Positions 26,953 to 36,567 of a stretch of 64,000 nucleotides of DNA are shown here, one piece after another; position 1 is the stretch's first letter; the number at the start of each line of letters is the position of its first letter. A model generated the notes under the pieces. It had not been told where the DNA came from. It made no database searches and saw only the letters and a list, made by a program, of their open reading frames with translations. The DNA is taken from assembly GCA_002707495.1 (NCBI GenBank), contig PAMZ01000005.1, positions 124,001 to 188,000 of the forward strand, in the 5' to 3' direction. The stretch is from Halobacteriovoraceae bacterium (GTDB lineage: Bacteria > Bdellovibrionota > Bacteriovoracia > Bacteriovoracales > Bacteriovoracaceae). The position numbers and the translations under genes are program-made.

Positions 26953-28464
26953 CTACTCAACCTCCACGTAAGGAAGAACGCCATGCCTTCCTCCTTCACG
27001 ACCGTAGCCACTTTCTTTAAATCCTCCAAAAGGAGAAGTTGCATCAAATTTATTATAGGTATTGGCCCAAATGATTCCGGCTTTTAATTTCGAAGCCACC
27101 ATATGAACTTTCGATCCTTTCTCAGACCATATTCCTGCCGCAAGTCCATAGTTAGTGTCATTAGCTTTTGCTATAGCCTCATCTGGAGTTCTGAAAGTGC
27201 TCACACTTAAAACTGGTCCAAAGACCTCTTCTCTCGCGATGGTGCTTGAGCCCGATTGGTCCATAAAAAGACAGGGAGCAAAGAAGTTTCCACGAGTAGG
27301 AAGAACTGTTTCCACTTGCCAAAACTCGCCGCCCTCTTTTTGACCTTGTTTAACAAGATCTCTAATTTTTTTCAATTGCTCTTTTGAATTGATGGCACCG
27401 AGATCGGTATTTTTATCCAAAGGAGCACCAACTCTAATTTGCTTCATTCTGGCTTTTAACTTTTTAATAACAAGGTCTTTAACAGACTCTTCGATGAGAA
27501 GCCTCGAGCCCGCACAACAAACATGTCCTTGGTTAAAAAAGATCCCCGCGACAATACCTTCAACTGCTTGATCAATCGCTGCATCAGCAAAAACAATATT
27601 AGCCGATTTTCCACCAAGCTCCATCGTAAGCTTTTTATTTGTTTTACCGGCATTACGGGCGATCAACTTTCCAATATCTGTAGAGCCCGTGAACGCAATT
27701 TTGTTCACATCTTTATGATCGACAAGTGCAGCACCGGTCTCACCTGCACCTGTAATGATATTAACAACACCTTTAGGAAGTCCTGCTTCCTGACAAATTT
27801 CAGCAAACTTTAAAGCCGTCAAAGAGGTTTGTTCCGCTGGTTTCAATACCACCGTATTACCAGCCGCAAGTGCTGGAGCTATTTTCCAGGCCAACATTAA
27901 CATGGGAAAATTCCAAGGAATAATCTGGCCACAAACTCCAATAGGCTTCACTTTTTTCCCAGGAACAAGATAGTCGAGTTTATCGGCCCAACCTGCATTA
28001 TAGAAAAAATGTTGAGCGACTAAAGGTATATCCACATCGCGAGATTCTTTGATTGGCTTTCCTCCATCCAGGGTCTCTAGAACTGCCAGTTCTCTTGATC
28101 TCTCTTGAATGATCCTAGCTATTCGAAATAAGAATTTTCCCCGCTCGCTCCCAGTCAATTGAGACCACTCAGACTTAAAGGCTTTTCTTGCAGCTTTCAC
28201 AGCTAGATCCACGTCGGCTGAACCACTTAACGCAAGACTCGCTAGCTTTTTCCCATCCGCCGGATTAACAGTGTCGAAATATTTCCCAGTTTTTGGAGCG
28301 ACAAACTCTCCTCCTATAAAATTTCCATATTTTTCTAAAATCTCAACTTTGGTACTCTCTAGTGCTGGAGCATAATTAAACTTTAGAGTTTTAGATTTAT
28401 TCTTTTTTTGAGACTTTGCTTTCGTTTTTTCTTTTGTCTTTTTTTGAGTCTTTTTCTTAGTCAT
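26953..28464 (-). CDS. Aldehyde dehydrogenase with Lys-rich N-terminal extension
   Basis: NAD(P)-dependent oxidation of aldehydes to acids. Family motifs: IIPWNFPMLMLAWKIAPALA, GSTDIGKLIARNAGK, the catalytic Glu in TMELGGKSANIVFADA, the catalytic Cys in FFNQGHVCCAGSR, and EEVFGPVLSV. A full-length domain of about 470 residues follows a 30-residue Lys/Thr-rich stretch (KKKTQKKTKEKTKAKSQKKN) that has no place in the fold. It lies between deoC (14 bases upstream) and the half-length paralogue (one base downstream). Acetaldehyde released by DeoC is an obvious candidate substrate, as inference. Confidence 0.92.
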   Translation of the reverse strand: MTKKKTQKKTKEKTKAKSQKKNKSKTLKFNYAPALESTKVEILEKYGNFIGGEFVAPKTGKYFDTVNPADGKKLASLALSGSADVDLAVKAARKAFKSEWSQLTGSERGKFLFRIARIIQERSRELAVLETLDGGKPIKESRDVDIPLVAQHFFYNAGWADKLDYLVPGKKVKPIGVCGQIIPWNFPMLMLAWKIAPALAAGNTVVLKPAEQTSLTALKFAEICQEAGLPKGVVNIITGAGETGAALVDHKDVNKIAFTGSTDIGKLIARNAGKTNKKLTMELGGKSANIVFADAAIDQAVEGIVAGIFFNQGHVCCAGSRLLIEESVKDLVIKKLKARMKQIRVGAPLDKNTDLGAINSKEQLKKIRDLVKQGQKEGGEFWQVETVLPTRGNFFAPCLFMDQSGSSTIAREEVFGPVLSVSTFRTPDEAIAKANDTNYGLAAGIWSEKGSKVHMVASKLKAGIIWANTYNKFDATSPFGGFKESGYGREGGRHGVLPYVEVE

Positions 28465-28478
28465 ATTACTCTCGCAGT

Positions 28479-29438
28479 CTAATCAAGTGAGAAGATATCA
28501 TCATAATAATATCGCCCCGTAACTTGTTTAAAAATTTGCTTTAATAAATCATTCAAAAGGGAACTTGCGCCAAACCTAAAAAGATCAGGCGTGAGCCAAT
28601 CTTCCCCTAACGTTTCATTAACCATACATAAATAGTGAATGGCTTGCTTTGAGTTCTTTATTCCACCAGCGGGTTTCATCCCAATCTTTTTTCCCGTCAT
28701 TTCATAATAGTCTTGGATTGCTTGTAGCATAACGAGAGTCACCGGCATGGTAGCTGCTGGACTCACTTTTCCTGTAGAAGTTTTAATGAAGTCCGCTCCT
28801 GCCTCCATCGCAAGCCAAGATGCAAGTCTTACTTTGTCATAAGTTTTAAGTTCACCTGTTTCAAGAATCACTTTCAAATGAGCTTTGCCACAAGCTTCTT
28901 TTACTTTTACAATTTCGTCGAAAACCTTTTGATAGTGCCCTTGATGGAAAGCACCTCGGTCAATAACCATATCAATTTCAGTGGCACCAAATTTTACAGC
29001 ACGCTTCACATCCGAAACCTTAATATCAATTGGTAATTGCCCAGCCGGAAAAGCTGTAGCAACTGAGGCGATCTGAATTCCGGAGCCCTCTAGCGCTTCA
29101 GCAGCATAGGGAACCATATTAGGATAAACACAAACAGCTGCGACTTTGGGGATCGGCCTGAAGTTTGAAAACTTTTCCATCTCTTTTTGAATACCAAAAG
29201 GAACAGCTTGTCTGGCTTTACCACAAAGCTGTTTTACTTTACCGGGAGTGTCCATTCCCTCAAGAGTTGTAAGATCCACCATTTCAATAGCGGCATACAA
29301 GGCATCTAGCTTTGATTCTTTTTTAATACTTCTTTTGGTGAAACTTCCCGCACGCTCATCAGCTGCGATCATATCTATAGGGAAATTAGGAATTATTATC
29401 TTGCCTTCACCGGGCTTTCGCACGCTCACATCGAACAC
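28479..29438 (-). CDS. deoC: Deoxyribose-phosphate aldolase
   Basis: Cleaves 2-deoxyribose 5-phosphate to glyceraldehyde 3-phosphate and acetaldehyde. The class I Schiff-base Lys is in DFIKTSTGKVSPAAT, the other active-site residues in ATEIDMVIDRG and LKVILETGEL. The phosphate-binding GMKPAGGIKNSKQA completes the barrel. The 319 residues are longer than E. coli DeoC (259), owing mainly to an N-terminal extension, as in other DeoC sequences linked to aldehyde dehydrogenases. It is first in the trio with the two aldehyde dehydrogenase genes, a route from prey deoxynucleosides to central metabolism. Confidence 0.95.
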   Translation of the reverse strand: MFDVSVRKPGEGKIIIPNFPIDMIAADERAGSFTKRSIKKESKLDALYAAIEMVDLTTLEGMDTPGKVKQLCGKARQAVPFGIQKEMEKFSNFRPIPKVAAVCVYPNMVPYAAEALEGSGIQIASVATAFPAGQLPIDIKVSDVKRAVKFGATEIDMVIDRGAFHQGHYQKVFDEIVKVKEACGKAHLKVILETGELKTYDKVRLASWLAMEAGADFIKTSTGKVSPAATMPVTLVMLQAIQDYYEMTGKKIGMKPAGGIKNSKQAIHYLCMVNETLGEDWLTPDLFRFGASSLLNDLLKQIFKQVTGRYYYDDIFSLD

Positions 29439-29510
29439 ACATTGCTCCTTTTTATGTGAAATATTCGATGTTTATACTGGTAAATTTATTAGGTGTCTAA
29501 TTAAATACTG

Positions 29511-29945
29511 CTACGCACCGTAACCTGAAACAATTTTACCTACTTCAGTACGTGTACCGCCTTCTTCGTAGATAATTTTATCTTCTACTATGTCTTGATC
29601 TAGTAGCTTCTCCATCTGGTCGACGATTAGAAGATGTTTTCCAATTCTCATCATATCCCCGACAGAGATATACTCTCCTTCACTAGTGAGCTCGGAGCCA
29701 TTAAGCTCGGTTCCGTTTTTCGTTTCTAAGTCTCTCACTAAAACTCCACCGTCTCTTATTTCAATAGAGAGATGCTTTCGCGACAAACGGCTATCCGCCA
29801 ATGCCACGTTTGAATACTTCTTCTCTCTACCGATATGTATTACCTTGCCAGGTTCAACTATAATGGTAAGCCTTGCAGCTGCTTCTAAACTCCCGTAGAG
29901 TCCAATTTTCAATACGACCTTATGTCTTCTTTCAATCCTTGCCAT
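29511..29945 (-). CDS. FHA-domain protein
   Basis: 144 residues consisting mainly of one forkhead-associated domain (about 30-110), a phosphothreonine-binding module. The core signature is complete: IHIGREKKYSNVALADSRLS, SRKHLSIE and DLETKNGTELNG. The C-terminal 35 residues are acidic and unassigned. No kinase or phosphatase gene is adjacent, so its partner is unknown. Confidence 0.88.
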   Translation of the reverse strand: MARIERRHKVVLKIGLYGSLEAAARLTIIVEPGKVIHIGREKKYSNVALADSRLSRKHLSIEIRDGGVLVRDLETKNGTELNGSELTSEGEYISVGDMMRIGKHLLIVDQMEKLLDQDIVEDKIIYEEGGTRTEVGKIVSGYGA

Positions 29946-30054
29946 AGATGTAATCTCCTGAAATCCATTATACTCGAGTTTTATGAAGAAAACTAAAGTT
30001 GAGCTTAAAACCCAATGATTTAAAGAGCTTATGTTGTTTCGTGAGAGTAAAAAT

Positions 30055-30072
30055 TGCCCAAATTTCTGGGCA
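30055..30072 (-). terminator. Terminator of the trpS-tyrS-rmuC transcript
   Basis: On the minus strand TGCCCA pairs with TGGGCA around GAAATT, followed by ATTTTTAC, two bases after the rmuC stop. Confidence 0.8.
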
Positions 30073-30074
30073 TT

Positions 30075-31094
30075 TTAGTGGGATAAGTCCCGACTTGTTT
30101 TAGCACCATGGTCTTTTAATTCTAGGGCTCGATCCACTAAATTGCCTTTTCCGCTATGAAGACGCTTATGAATATCTTGAAATGAGGAATCTAGCCGAAC
30201 TAACTGAGTTTGAACTTTATCTAGATCATCCTTTAACAAGCAAAACTTATCAAACATAGCTCCAGCCTTTGTCGCTATATCAAGTGCGCTTTTAGACTGC
30301 TTATCTATCCTCCACAATGCTCCCACCGTTTTTAAACTCGCCAGAAGATTTAGGGGTGAGACCAGGACTATATTTTTTTTAAGTGCAAAATCTATGATCT
30401 CAGGATGCTCTTTTAATATTAAAGAAAAAACTCCTTCTACTGGAATGAACATAAAAACAAAGTCCGGCCCGTTCACGCCGGGAAGATTTTGATAATTCTT
30501 TTTTGAAAGTTCATCCACATGACTTTTAATGGATTGATAGAGGCTTTTAAGATTCAAGCCTGTGGGCTCTTTTTGATATTGAATATAAGGCTTCAAGCTT
30601 ACTTTGGAGTCAATAATGATAAAGCTCTCTCCAGGAAGATTAACGACAATATCTGGTCTGTAGTTCTTTCCTTCATGTTCAATATTTTTTTGAACGTAAT
30701 ATTCCCGCTCGTTTTGAAGTCCTGCGAGCTCAAGCACTCGCTCTAGAACCATCTCCCCCCAATCTCCTTGAAACTTAACATCTGAACTTAAAGCCTGGGT
30801 CAATTGATGAGTCTCTTTTTGTATATTCTGGCTGGCTTCAAGCATTTGTGAAATCTGCTCTCTCACCGATTGCCTCTCTTTGATATCTTGCTCTCTCACT
30901 TTACCAATAAACTCACGGTAATCTTCAAGTTGCTCATCAAAAGGGGTTAAAAACTCATCACTACTTTTTTTAAGAATTTTTTGAGAAAGATTTTCAAATT
31001 GTATAAGTTGTTGCCTAGAAAAAAAGAAATACAGCCCTACTCCTAAAAGGAGTGCAAAAAAAAGTCCACTTACAAAGGCTAAAACTAATTCCAT
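30075..31094 (-). CDS. rmuC: DNA recombination protein RmuC
   Basis: RmuC limits recombination at short inverted repeats and has a predicted PD-(D/E)XK-type core. An N-terminal membrane anchor (VLAFVSGLFFALLLGVGLYF) is followed by a coiled coil (about 30-110). The conserved core is GDWGEMVLERVLELAGL, YRPDIVVNLPGESFIIIDSK and VFMFIPVEG. The 339 residues are somewhat shorter than E. coli RmuC (475), lacking mainly coiled-coil length. It follows tyrS after 21 bases. Confidence 0.93.
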   Translation of the reverse strand: MELVLAFVSGLFFALLLGVGLYFFFSRQQLIQFENLSQKILKKSSDEFLTPFDEQLEDYREFIGKVREQDIKERQSVREQISQMLEASQNIQKETHQLTQALSSDVKFQGDWGEMVLERVLELAGLQNEREYYVQKNIEHEGKNYRPDIVVNLPGESFIIIDSKVSLKPYIQYQKEPTGLNLKSLYQSIKSHVDELSKKNYQNLPGVNGPDFVFMFIPVEGVFSLILKEHPEIIDFALKKNIVLVSPLNLLASLKTVGALWRIDKQSKSALDIATKAGAMFDKFCLLKDDLDKVQTQLVRLDSSFQDIHKRLHSGKGNLVDRALELKDHGAKTSRDLSH

Positions 31095-31115
31095 GAATTA
31101 AGTTTACCTAATTAG

Positions 31116-32336
31116 TTATTTGACGACAATTTTTGCCATCCGAAGCTTTCCTAATTTTAGTATATGCTCTGAACCACTTTTAAGATCTAATGTTTCTTCT
31201 TTGCAAGCTTTTCCGTCAAGTTTGAAAGCATTTTGCTTAATAAGCCTTCTACCTTCACCATTGGATTTAATAAACTCCATATCGCGAAAAAAATCGAGAA
31301 CCTTAAACTCACCTGACTCCACGTCTACTGTCAGTATATCATCTGGAATTTTGTTCTTTGCAAACCTATCCTCAAACTTTTTACGTTCCTCTTCACCCGT
31401 TCCTTCCGGATGGTAATAATTTACGATTTCAACAGCCAATTCTTTTTTGGCATCCATCGGATGTTTTTTTCCAGATTTAATTTCTCCAATAAGCTCAGAA
31501 ACTTCTTCAGCCGAACGTCTACAAAGAAGCTCATAATACTTAAGCATCAAATCATCTGAGATGCTCATCATCTTCCCAAACATATCTGATGGTGTATCTT
31601 CAAGTGAAATATAATTTTCTAAGGACTTACTCATTTTTTGAACGCCGTCCGTTCCTTCAAGGATTGGCATTGTCAGGATACATTGAGGCTCTTTATCAAA
31701 AGCTTTTTGAAGATGACGACCCATAAGAAGATTAAAAGTCTGATCCGTGCCCCCGAGCTCGAGATCTGCATCCATAGCCACCGAGTCATATCCTTGCATC
31801 AAGGGGTAGGCAAACTCATGCATGTAAATTGCCTCTTGAGCCTTAAATCTCTTAGTAAAGTCGTCCCGCTCAAGAACAGAGGAGATGGTAACTTTTGCCA
31901 TAATTTTTATCATATCTATAGGCGAAAGCTCACCTAGCCAGTCATTATTGAAGTCTACTTTTGTCTTTTCCATGTCCAAGACTTTTGCCACCTGTTGGGA
32001 ATAAGTTTTCGCATTCTCAATAACTTCTTGATCAGTCAAGATTGGCCTGGTTTTAGATTTTCCAGATGGATCTCCAATTCGTGCCGTGAAATCTCCAATA
32101 AGAAAGTGAACTTCGTGCCCGAAGTCCTGTAATAATTTTAATTTTTGAAGAATAACTGTATGACCCAAATGGATATCAGGTCTTGAAGGATCTGCACCAA
32201 ATTTAACAATTAGTGGCTTGTCTTCTTCATAAGATTTTTTTAATTTCTTTAGAAGTTCATCTTCAGGAATGATATCTACAGTTCCACGCTTGAGTTCTTT
32301 TAGTTGTTCTTCCGCTGAAACTTTTATCTTTCGCAT
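31116..32336 (-). CDS. tyrS: Tyrosyl-tRNA synthetase
   Basis: Charges tRNA-Tyr. The class I signature is HLGH in [18 protein letters not shown], the second signature KMSKS in [13 protein letters not shown], and the tyrosine-pocket strand [20 protein letters not shown] lies between them. A C-terminal S4 RNA-binding domain (about 340-400) is present. The 406 residues match the bacterial TyrRS length. It follows trpS after 12 bases, so the two related class Ic synthetases appear to be cotranscribed. Confidence 0.96.
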   Translation of the reverse strand: MRKIKVSAEEQLKELKRGTVDIIPEDELLKKLKKSYEEDKPLIVKFGADPSRPDIHLGHTVILQKLKLLQDFGHEVHFLIGDFTARIGDPSGKSKTRPILTDQEVIENAKTYSQQVAKVLDMEKTKVDFNNDWLGELSPIDMIKIMAKVTISSVLERDDFTKRFKAQEAIYMHEFAYPLMQGYDSVAMDADLELGGTDQTFNLLMGRHLQKAFDKEPQCILTMPILEGTDGVQKMSKSLENYISLEDTPSDMFGKMMSISDDLMLKYYELLCRRSAEEVSELIGEIKSGKKHPMDAKKELAVEIVNYYHPEGTGEEERKKFEDRFAKNKIPDDILTVDVESGEFKVLDFFRDMEFIKSNGEGRRLIKQNAFKLDGKACKEETLDLKSGSEHILKLGKLRMAKIVVK

Positions 32337-32348
32337 AAATCCTCTTTG

Positions 32349-33347
32349 TTAAAAACCTGTAATTCTCGAACGAACTCTACCCATTGTGTCTTTCGCTACC
32401 ATGCGAGCTCGGTCTGCTCCGTCCTCTAAGATTTGATCAATCTCATGAGTATGACTCATAAAATGATTAAACTTTTCTCGAGGAGTTTTTAGATAGTCGT
32501 TAACAACTTCGAATAATGCCTCTTTAGCATGTCCCCACCCAATACCTTCTCTATAGCGAACCTCCAAAGCCGAGACCTGCTCAGAAGTAGCAAAAAGACG
32601 ATACATTTCCATTATTATACACTTATCAGGATCCTTGGGAGCCTCAGGAGGAGAGCTATCAGTTTTTATTTTCATTATGGTTTTTCGGAGTTGCTTTTCT
32701 GTTCCCCAAAGCGAGATAACATTACCATATGACTTACTCATTTTGCGTCCATCCAACCCCGGAACGTAAGAGCCAGACTCTTGAATGACTTCTTTTGGCT
32801 CAATCAATGTACCAGCACCGTAATACTCGTTACATCTTTGAGCTATACTTCTGGCAATCTCAACATGTTGGATCTGATCTTTACCGACAGGAACAAAATT
32901 CGTGTCATAAAGAAGGATATCCGCGCTCATTAATATGGGATAACTATATAACCCCATATTAACTCCATGATCAGCATCTCTACCTTCGTCGTTATTTTTT
33001 TGAACTCGATCTTTATAGGAGTGTGCCCTATTCATGTCTCCTTTTGGAGTCATACAGTTGAGTAACCAGGTGAGTTCAAAAACTTCCTTCACATCACTTT
33101 GCTTAAAGAATATTGATTTTCGTGAATCTAAACCAAGTGCAAGCCAAGTGGCGGCAATTTCATAAACATAGTTCTTAAAGAGTTTTGGGTCTCTCACAGA
33201 GGTTAAAGCATGAGCATCTGCTATAAAATAAATCGATCGATCAAAGTCATTAGACTGAGACATCTCAATAGCGGGACGGATAGCTCCCAATAAATTTCCA
33301 AGGTGAACATCTCCGGTGGGTTTAATCCCAGTTAGAACCGTTTTCAT
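32349..33347 (-). CDS. trpS: Tryptophanyl-tRNA synthetase
   Basis: Charges tRNA-Trp. The opening TGIKPTGDVHLGNLLGAI carries the HIGH-type signature and is diagnostic; PVGKDQIQHVEIARSIAQR and GRKMSKSYGN (KMSKS) follow. The 332 residues equal the usual bacterial length. First gene of trpS-tyrS-rmuC, 49 bases after the RND pump gene on the same strand. I see no trp attenuator or T-box in the short upstream gap. Confidence 0.96.
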   Translation of the reverse strand: MKTVLTGIKPTGDVHLGNLLGAIRPAIEMSQSNDFDRSIYFIADAHALTSVRDPKLFKNYVYEIAATWLALGLDSRKSIFFKQSDVKEVFELTWLLNCMTPKGDMNRAHSYKDRVQKNNDEGRDADHGVNMGLYSYPILMSADILLYDTNFVPVGKDQIQHVEIARSIAQRCNEYYGAGTLIEPKEVIQESGSYVPGLDGRKMSKSYGNVISLWGTEKQLRKTIMKIKTDSSPPEAPKDPDKCIIMEMYRLFATSEQVSALEVRYREGIGWGHAKEALFEVVNDYLKTPREKFNHFMSHTHEIDQILEDGADRARMVAKDTMGRVRSRITGF

Positions 33348-33396
33348 AAGGTTCAGAATGACATATTTTTAACCGATTTAATAGGGCCAAAAAGCT

Positions 33397-36300
33397 CTAA
33401 TTGAGCCAAACCTGTTCAGACTCATCACCCAATTTTGAAACTCCTGATCTGTTGGCACTCTCCACATCCACAGGCCTTTGTTCAGCTTCATATAATAGTA
33501 ATGGAACAACGAACAAAGTTAGTGTGGTAGCGAAAAGAAGTCCACAAGTTACAGCAATACCCAGAGGCTGTAGTATTTTTCCTCCATCTCCTAGACCCAA
33601 TGCCATAGGAAACATTCCTAACATAGTCGTCAATGAAGTTATGAGTATCGGTCTTATTCTCTTATTAACGGCTGTAATGATTAAATCGCTACCTCTAAGT
33701 CCACCTGCCTTAAGGGAATTAACCACATCAGTCAGAAGAATTGAGTTGTTTACGGTAATACCATTTAAAAGGATGATACCTAGCGCTGAATTTAGCGAAA
33801 GATAAGAATTAAATACAGTTAACGCCAATATAACTCCAATTAAACCTAAGGGAACTGTCATCATAATAATTCCAACCTGCTTTACAGATTGAAACTGCAT
33901 CCAAAGAATAAAAAAGATGAGGGCTAAAGATAATAAAAGTGATGTCTTTAACTGTACTAAAGCCTCTTTTAATTCCTCTTGCGGCCACTCAAATTCAATC
34001 GTATTTTCTGGGGAGGTAATAATCTCATCGAGATGTTCTCTTACCTCTGCCTCGACTTGTGTCAGATGAGATTCCCACCCTCTCTTTTTATCGTCGGCCA
34101 TTGTACCGTGAACTTGAATAATTTGATTTTGATCTTTATATAAGATACTTGTTGGTTTCTTAATGTGTTTAAATTGTCCTAAAGCTTTTATAGGGACAAC
34201 TTTTTCGCCGACTCTAATAGGATAGGACTCCAATTGATCAGGACTATTATACCTTCTATCCTTTAGACTTAATTTAATAGGAGTAGAAGTATTTTTATAG
34301 CGCACATTTCCAAGCTCTATCGGTTCAGAGGTTAATCGCGAGATATCAGCAAAATCACCAAAACTAAAATCAGCGCCGGCTTTTTTTAGTCCTGCTAATG
34401 CTCCCTTGTAAGGAATAAAATAGTAGGAATAGACACTACTAGAACCCGGGTCAAGTTGAGTTCTTTCATAAAAATCATTTTCTTTTAAGAAAACTCTTAA
34501 TTTTGAAGCCGTATTATAAATTTCAGTTTCATCAGTTCCCTTTACAGTGGCTTTAAAATGCCACTCTTTTGGAAGTGGTAGTTCTGCAGGGTTCCACGAG
34601 TCCACACTAAAATAACGATCGCGACTGTTGGGAAAATTATCCTTAAGAATTTGTTTTGCTTCTTCCATATCGTCACGATGAAATAATTTGAGCATCATCT
34701 CACCACCAGTTTTATTATATTTTTGAACCCAAGTATAATCGACCCTATCCCCTAAAAGTTCTCTCGCTTTAGATTCATTCTCTTGTAAAATATTCTCCAT
34801 ATGTCTTCCACTGGAGCTATCTTGTGCCCCGACATACATATAGATCCAATCTGAACCGGGCTTACCAATGACTTCTTTAGGTAAATTCGGCGCAAGAATC
34901 ATTGTCACGGAAAAGGCGAGAATAAGAGGAATACCTATTGCATAAAGCTTTATTCCTTTTATTTTTATCATTTTCAAAAGAATTTTTTCATAGCCATTCT
35001 TAAGACTTTCAAGCGGTTTATCCATTAAGGCACTCGTATCGTTAGAATAGTATTTCAGAACTAAAATTCTAACGATGGGAACCACCACGAGGGCCACTAA
35101 GGCTGAAATCGCATGAGAATAAATCACTGCTCGAGCAAGATCACCCAAAATCGCATTTGTTAAATCAGAGGTAAGTGCCATAGGGATAAAAACGATAAGT
35201 GTTGTGGTGATACTCAAAATCACAGGAAAGGCAACCTCGCGAACCGCACTTGAAACCAACTCAAGTCTTTGCGAGAAACTATGACAAGCTTTGCCTGCTT
35301 TTGCCCAGATTTGCCGGTGACGGAATATATTTTCCATAATAACGATACTCGCATCGACGTTCATTCCTGCTGCGAGAGCAAGTCCTCCTAGCGAGATGAG
35401 GTTAATATTCATCCCTGTTTGCTTCATAACTATAAAAGAAAGAATCATACTAAGAGGTATTTCAACAACCGCAGTTCCTATATTTTTTATCCCTCCAATA
35501 AAGATAAACAAGACAAGGACCGCCATCGCAGCTGCCAAAAATACATCCTTAATCAGATTTGCTACTGATTTATTAATCGCCTCGGCTGGATCAACAATAA
35601 TTCTAAATTGAGTGCCCTTTGGAAAACTTACGGACTTCTCTTGAATAATATTCATTATGTCTTCCGACATCTTTTTTACATTAGCTCCGGACTTGGGAGA
35701 AGCAAATAAGATCAGTGAACTCAACCCGTCCGTTTTAAAACTCCTGTCTCGGTTAACATCTTTTCCATATTGAATTTCTGCAATGTCTTTTAGAAAGACT
35801 CTTTTATCTCCCAGTCTGAAACTAAGCTGCTCTAGATCCTTTTCATCCGCAAGCTCTGCCTCGATGATAAACTGCTGAGGACTGGTTCCAAAATTAACTT
35901 TAGCACCCGAAAAAGAATTTAATGACTCTTGAACCATAGACCTGACATGTCTAGGAAGAAGTCCATATTGAGCTAGTTTATCAGGGAGAAGCCTAATATC
36001 TAGAATATACATTTCGGGACTCCAAAGAAGAGCCGTTTCAGCGTCTTCAACTTTTTCTAAGTGATGACGCAAAAGAGGATTAACTTTATCATAAAGCTCT
36101 TTTAGTGAGAGATTGTCTGAATAAAGAGATGCAGCAAAAAATCCAGAGTTTCGATTTTGCTGCCAGACACCAATATTGTCTGCAATCTCTTTTGGCAGCA
36201 TTCCTGAAACCGATGCTTTGACAGTTTCAATCTCTTTTAAGGCTCGATCAAACGGAACTCCCCAATTAAAAGTTATCGTAAAATAGGCATTCGAATCCCG

Positions 36301-36567
36301 GTACTCAGCTTTTATAGTGTCGACTTTAGTTTCTTCATTGGAGACTCGATTAATCCGGCCTTCAATTATTGAACCGTATTGTTGCTGAAATGTTTCAGCA
36401 GAAAGATTTGCGTAAGGTATCCACATTTGAACTGTGGGCCTGGAGGAGGCTGGATACATGGAAATAGGAAGAGTCAATCCACAATATACTCCTAGCATCG
36501 CTAAAAGTCCTAAAATGGCAAAGACTCGTTTGGGCTGACTAAAGAGTTTTATCAACACTTTTGCCAT
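33397..36567 (-). CDS. RND-family efflux pump inner-membrane subunit
   Basis: Proton-driven exporter of 1056 residues with the 12-helix RND plan: a first helix near residues 10-30, two large periplasmic loops and two six-helix bundles. The proton-relay segment in helix 4 reads GMNVDASIVIMENIFRH. The first Asp corresponds to AcrB Asp407, but the position of Asp408 is Ala, so the relay differs from drug pumps of the AcrB type. The second bundle has GITVNNSILLTDVVNSLKAG. It overlaps the adaptor gene by 29 bases. No TolC-like gene is nearby; substrate unknown. Confidence 0.93.
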   Translation of the reverse strand: MAKVLIKLFSQPKRVFAILGLLAMLGVYCGLTLPISMYPASSRPTVQMWIPYANLSAETFQQQYGSIIEGRINRVSNEETKVDTIKAEYRDSNAYFTITFNWGVPFDRALKEIETVKASVSGMLPKEIADNIGVWQQNRNSGFFAASLYSDNLSLKELYDKVNPLLRHHLEKVEDAETALLWSPEMYILDIRLLPDKLAQYGLLPRHVRSMVQESLNSFSGAKVNFGTSPQQFIIEAELADEKDLEQLSFRLGDKRVFLKDIAEIQYGKDVNRDRSFKTDGLSSLILFASPKSGANVKKMSEDIMNIIQEKSVSFPKGTQFRIIVDPAEAINKSVANLIKDVFLAAAMAVLVLFIFIGGIKNIGTAVVEIPLSMILSFIVMKQTGMNINLISLGGLALAAGMNVDASIVIMENIFRHRQIWAKAGKACHSFSQRLELVSSAVREVAFPVILSITTTLIVFIPMALTSDLTNAILGDLARAVIYSHAISALVALVVVPIVRILVLKYYSNDTSALMDKPLESLKNGYEKILLKMIKIKGIKLYAIGIPLILAFSVTMILAPNLPKEVIGKPGSDWIYMYVGAQDSSSGRHMENILQENESKARELLGDRVDYTWVQKYNKTGGEMMLKLFHRDDMEEAKQILKDNFPNSRDRYFSVDSWNPAELPLPKEWHFKATVKGTDETEIYNTASKLRVFLKENDFYERTQLDPGSSSVYSYYFIPYKGALAGLKKAGADFSFGDFADISRLTSEPIELGNVRYKNTSTPIKLSLKDRRYNSPDQLESYPIRVGEKVVPIKALGQFKHIKKPTSILYKDQNQIIQVHGTMADDKKRGWESHLTQVEAEVREHLDEIITSPENTIEFEWPQEELKEALVQLKTSLLLSLALIFFILWMQFQSVKQVGIIMMTVPLGLIGVILALTVFNSYLSLNSALGIILLNGITVNNSILLTDVVNSLKAGGLRGSDLIITAVNKRIRPILITSLTTMLGMFPMALGLGDGGKILQPLGIAVTCGLLFATTLTLFVVPLLLYEAEQRPVDVESANRSGVSKLGDESEQVWLN

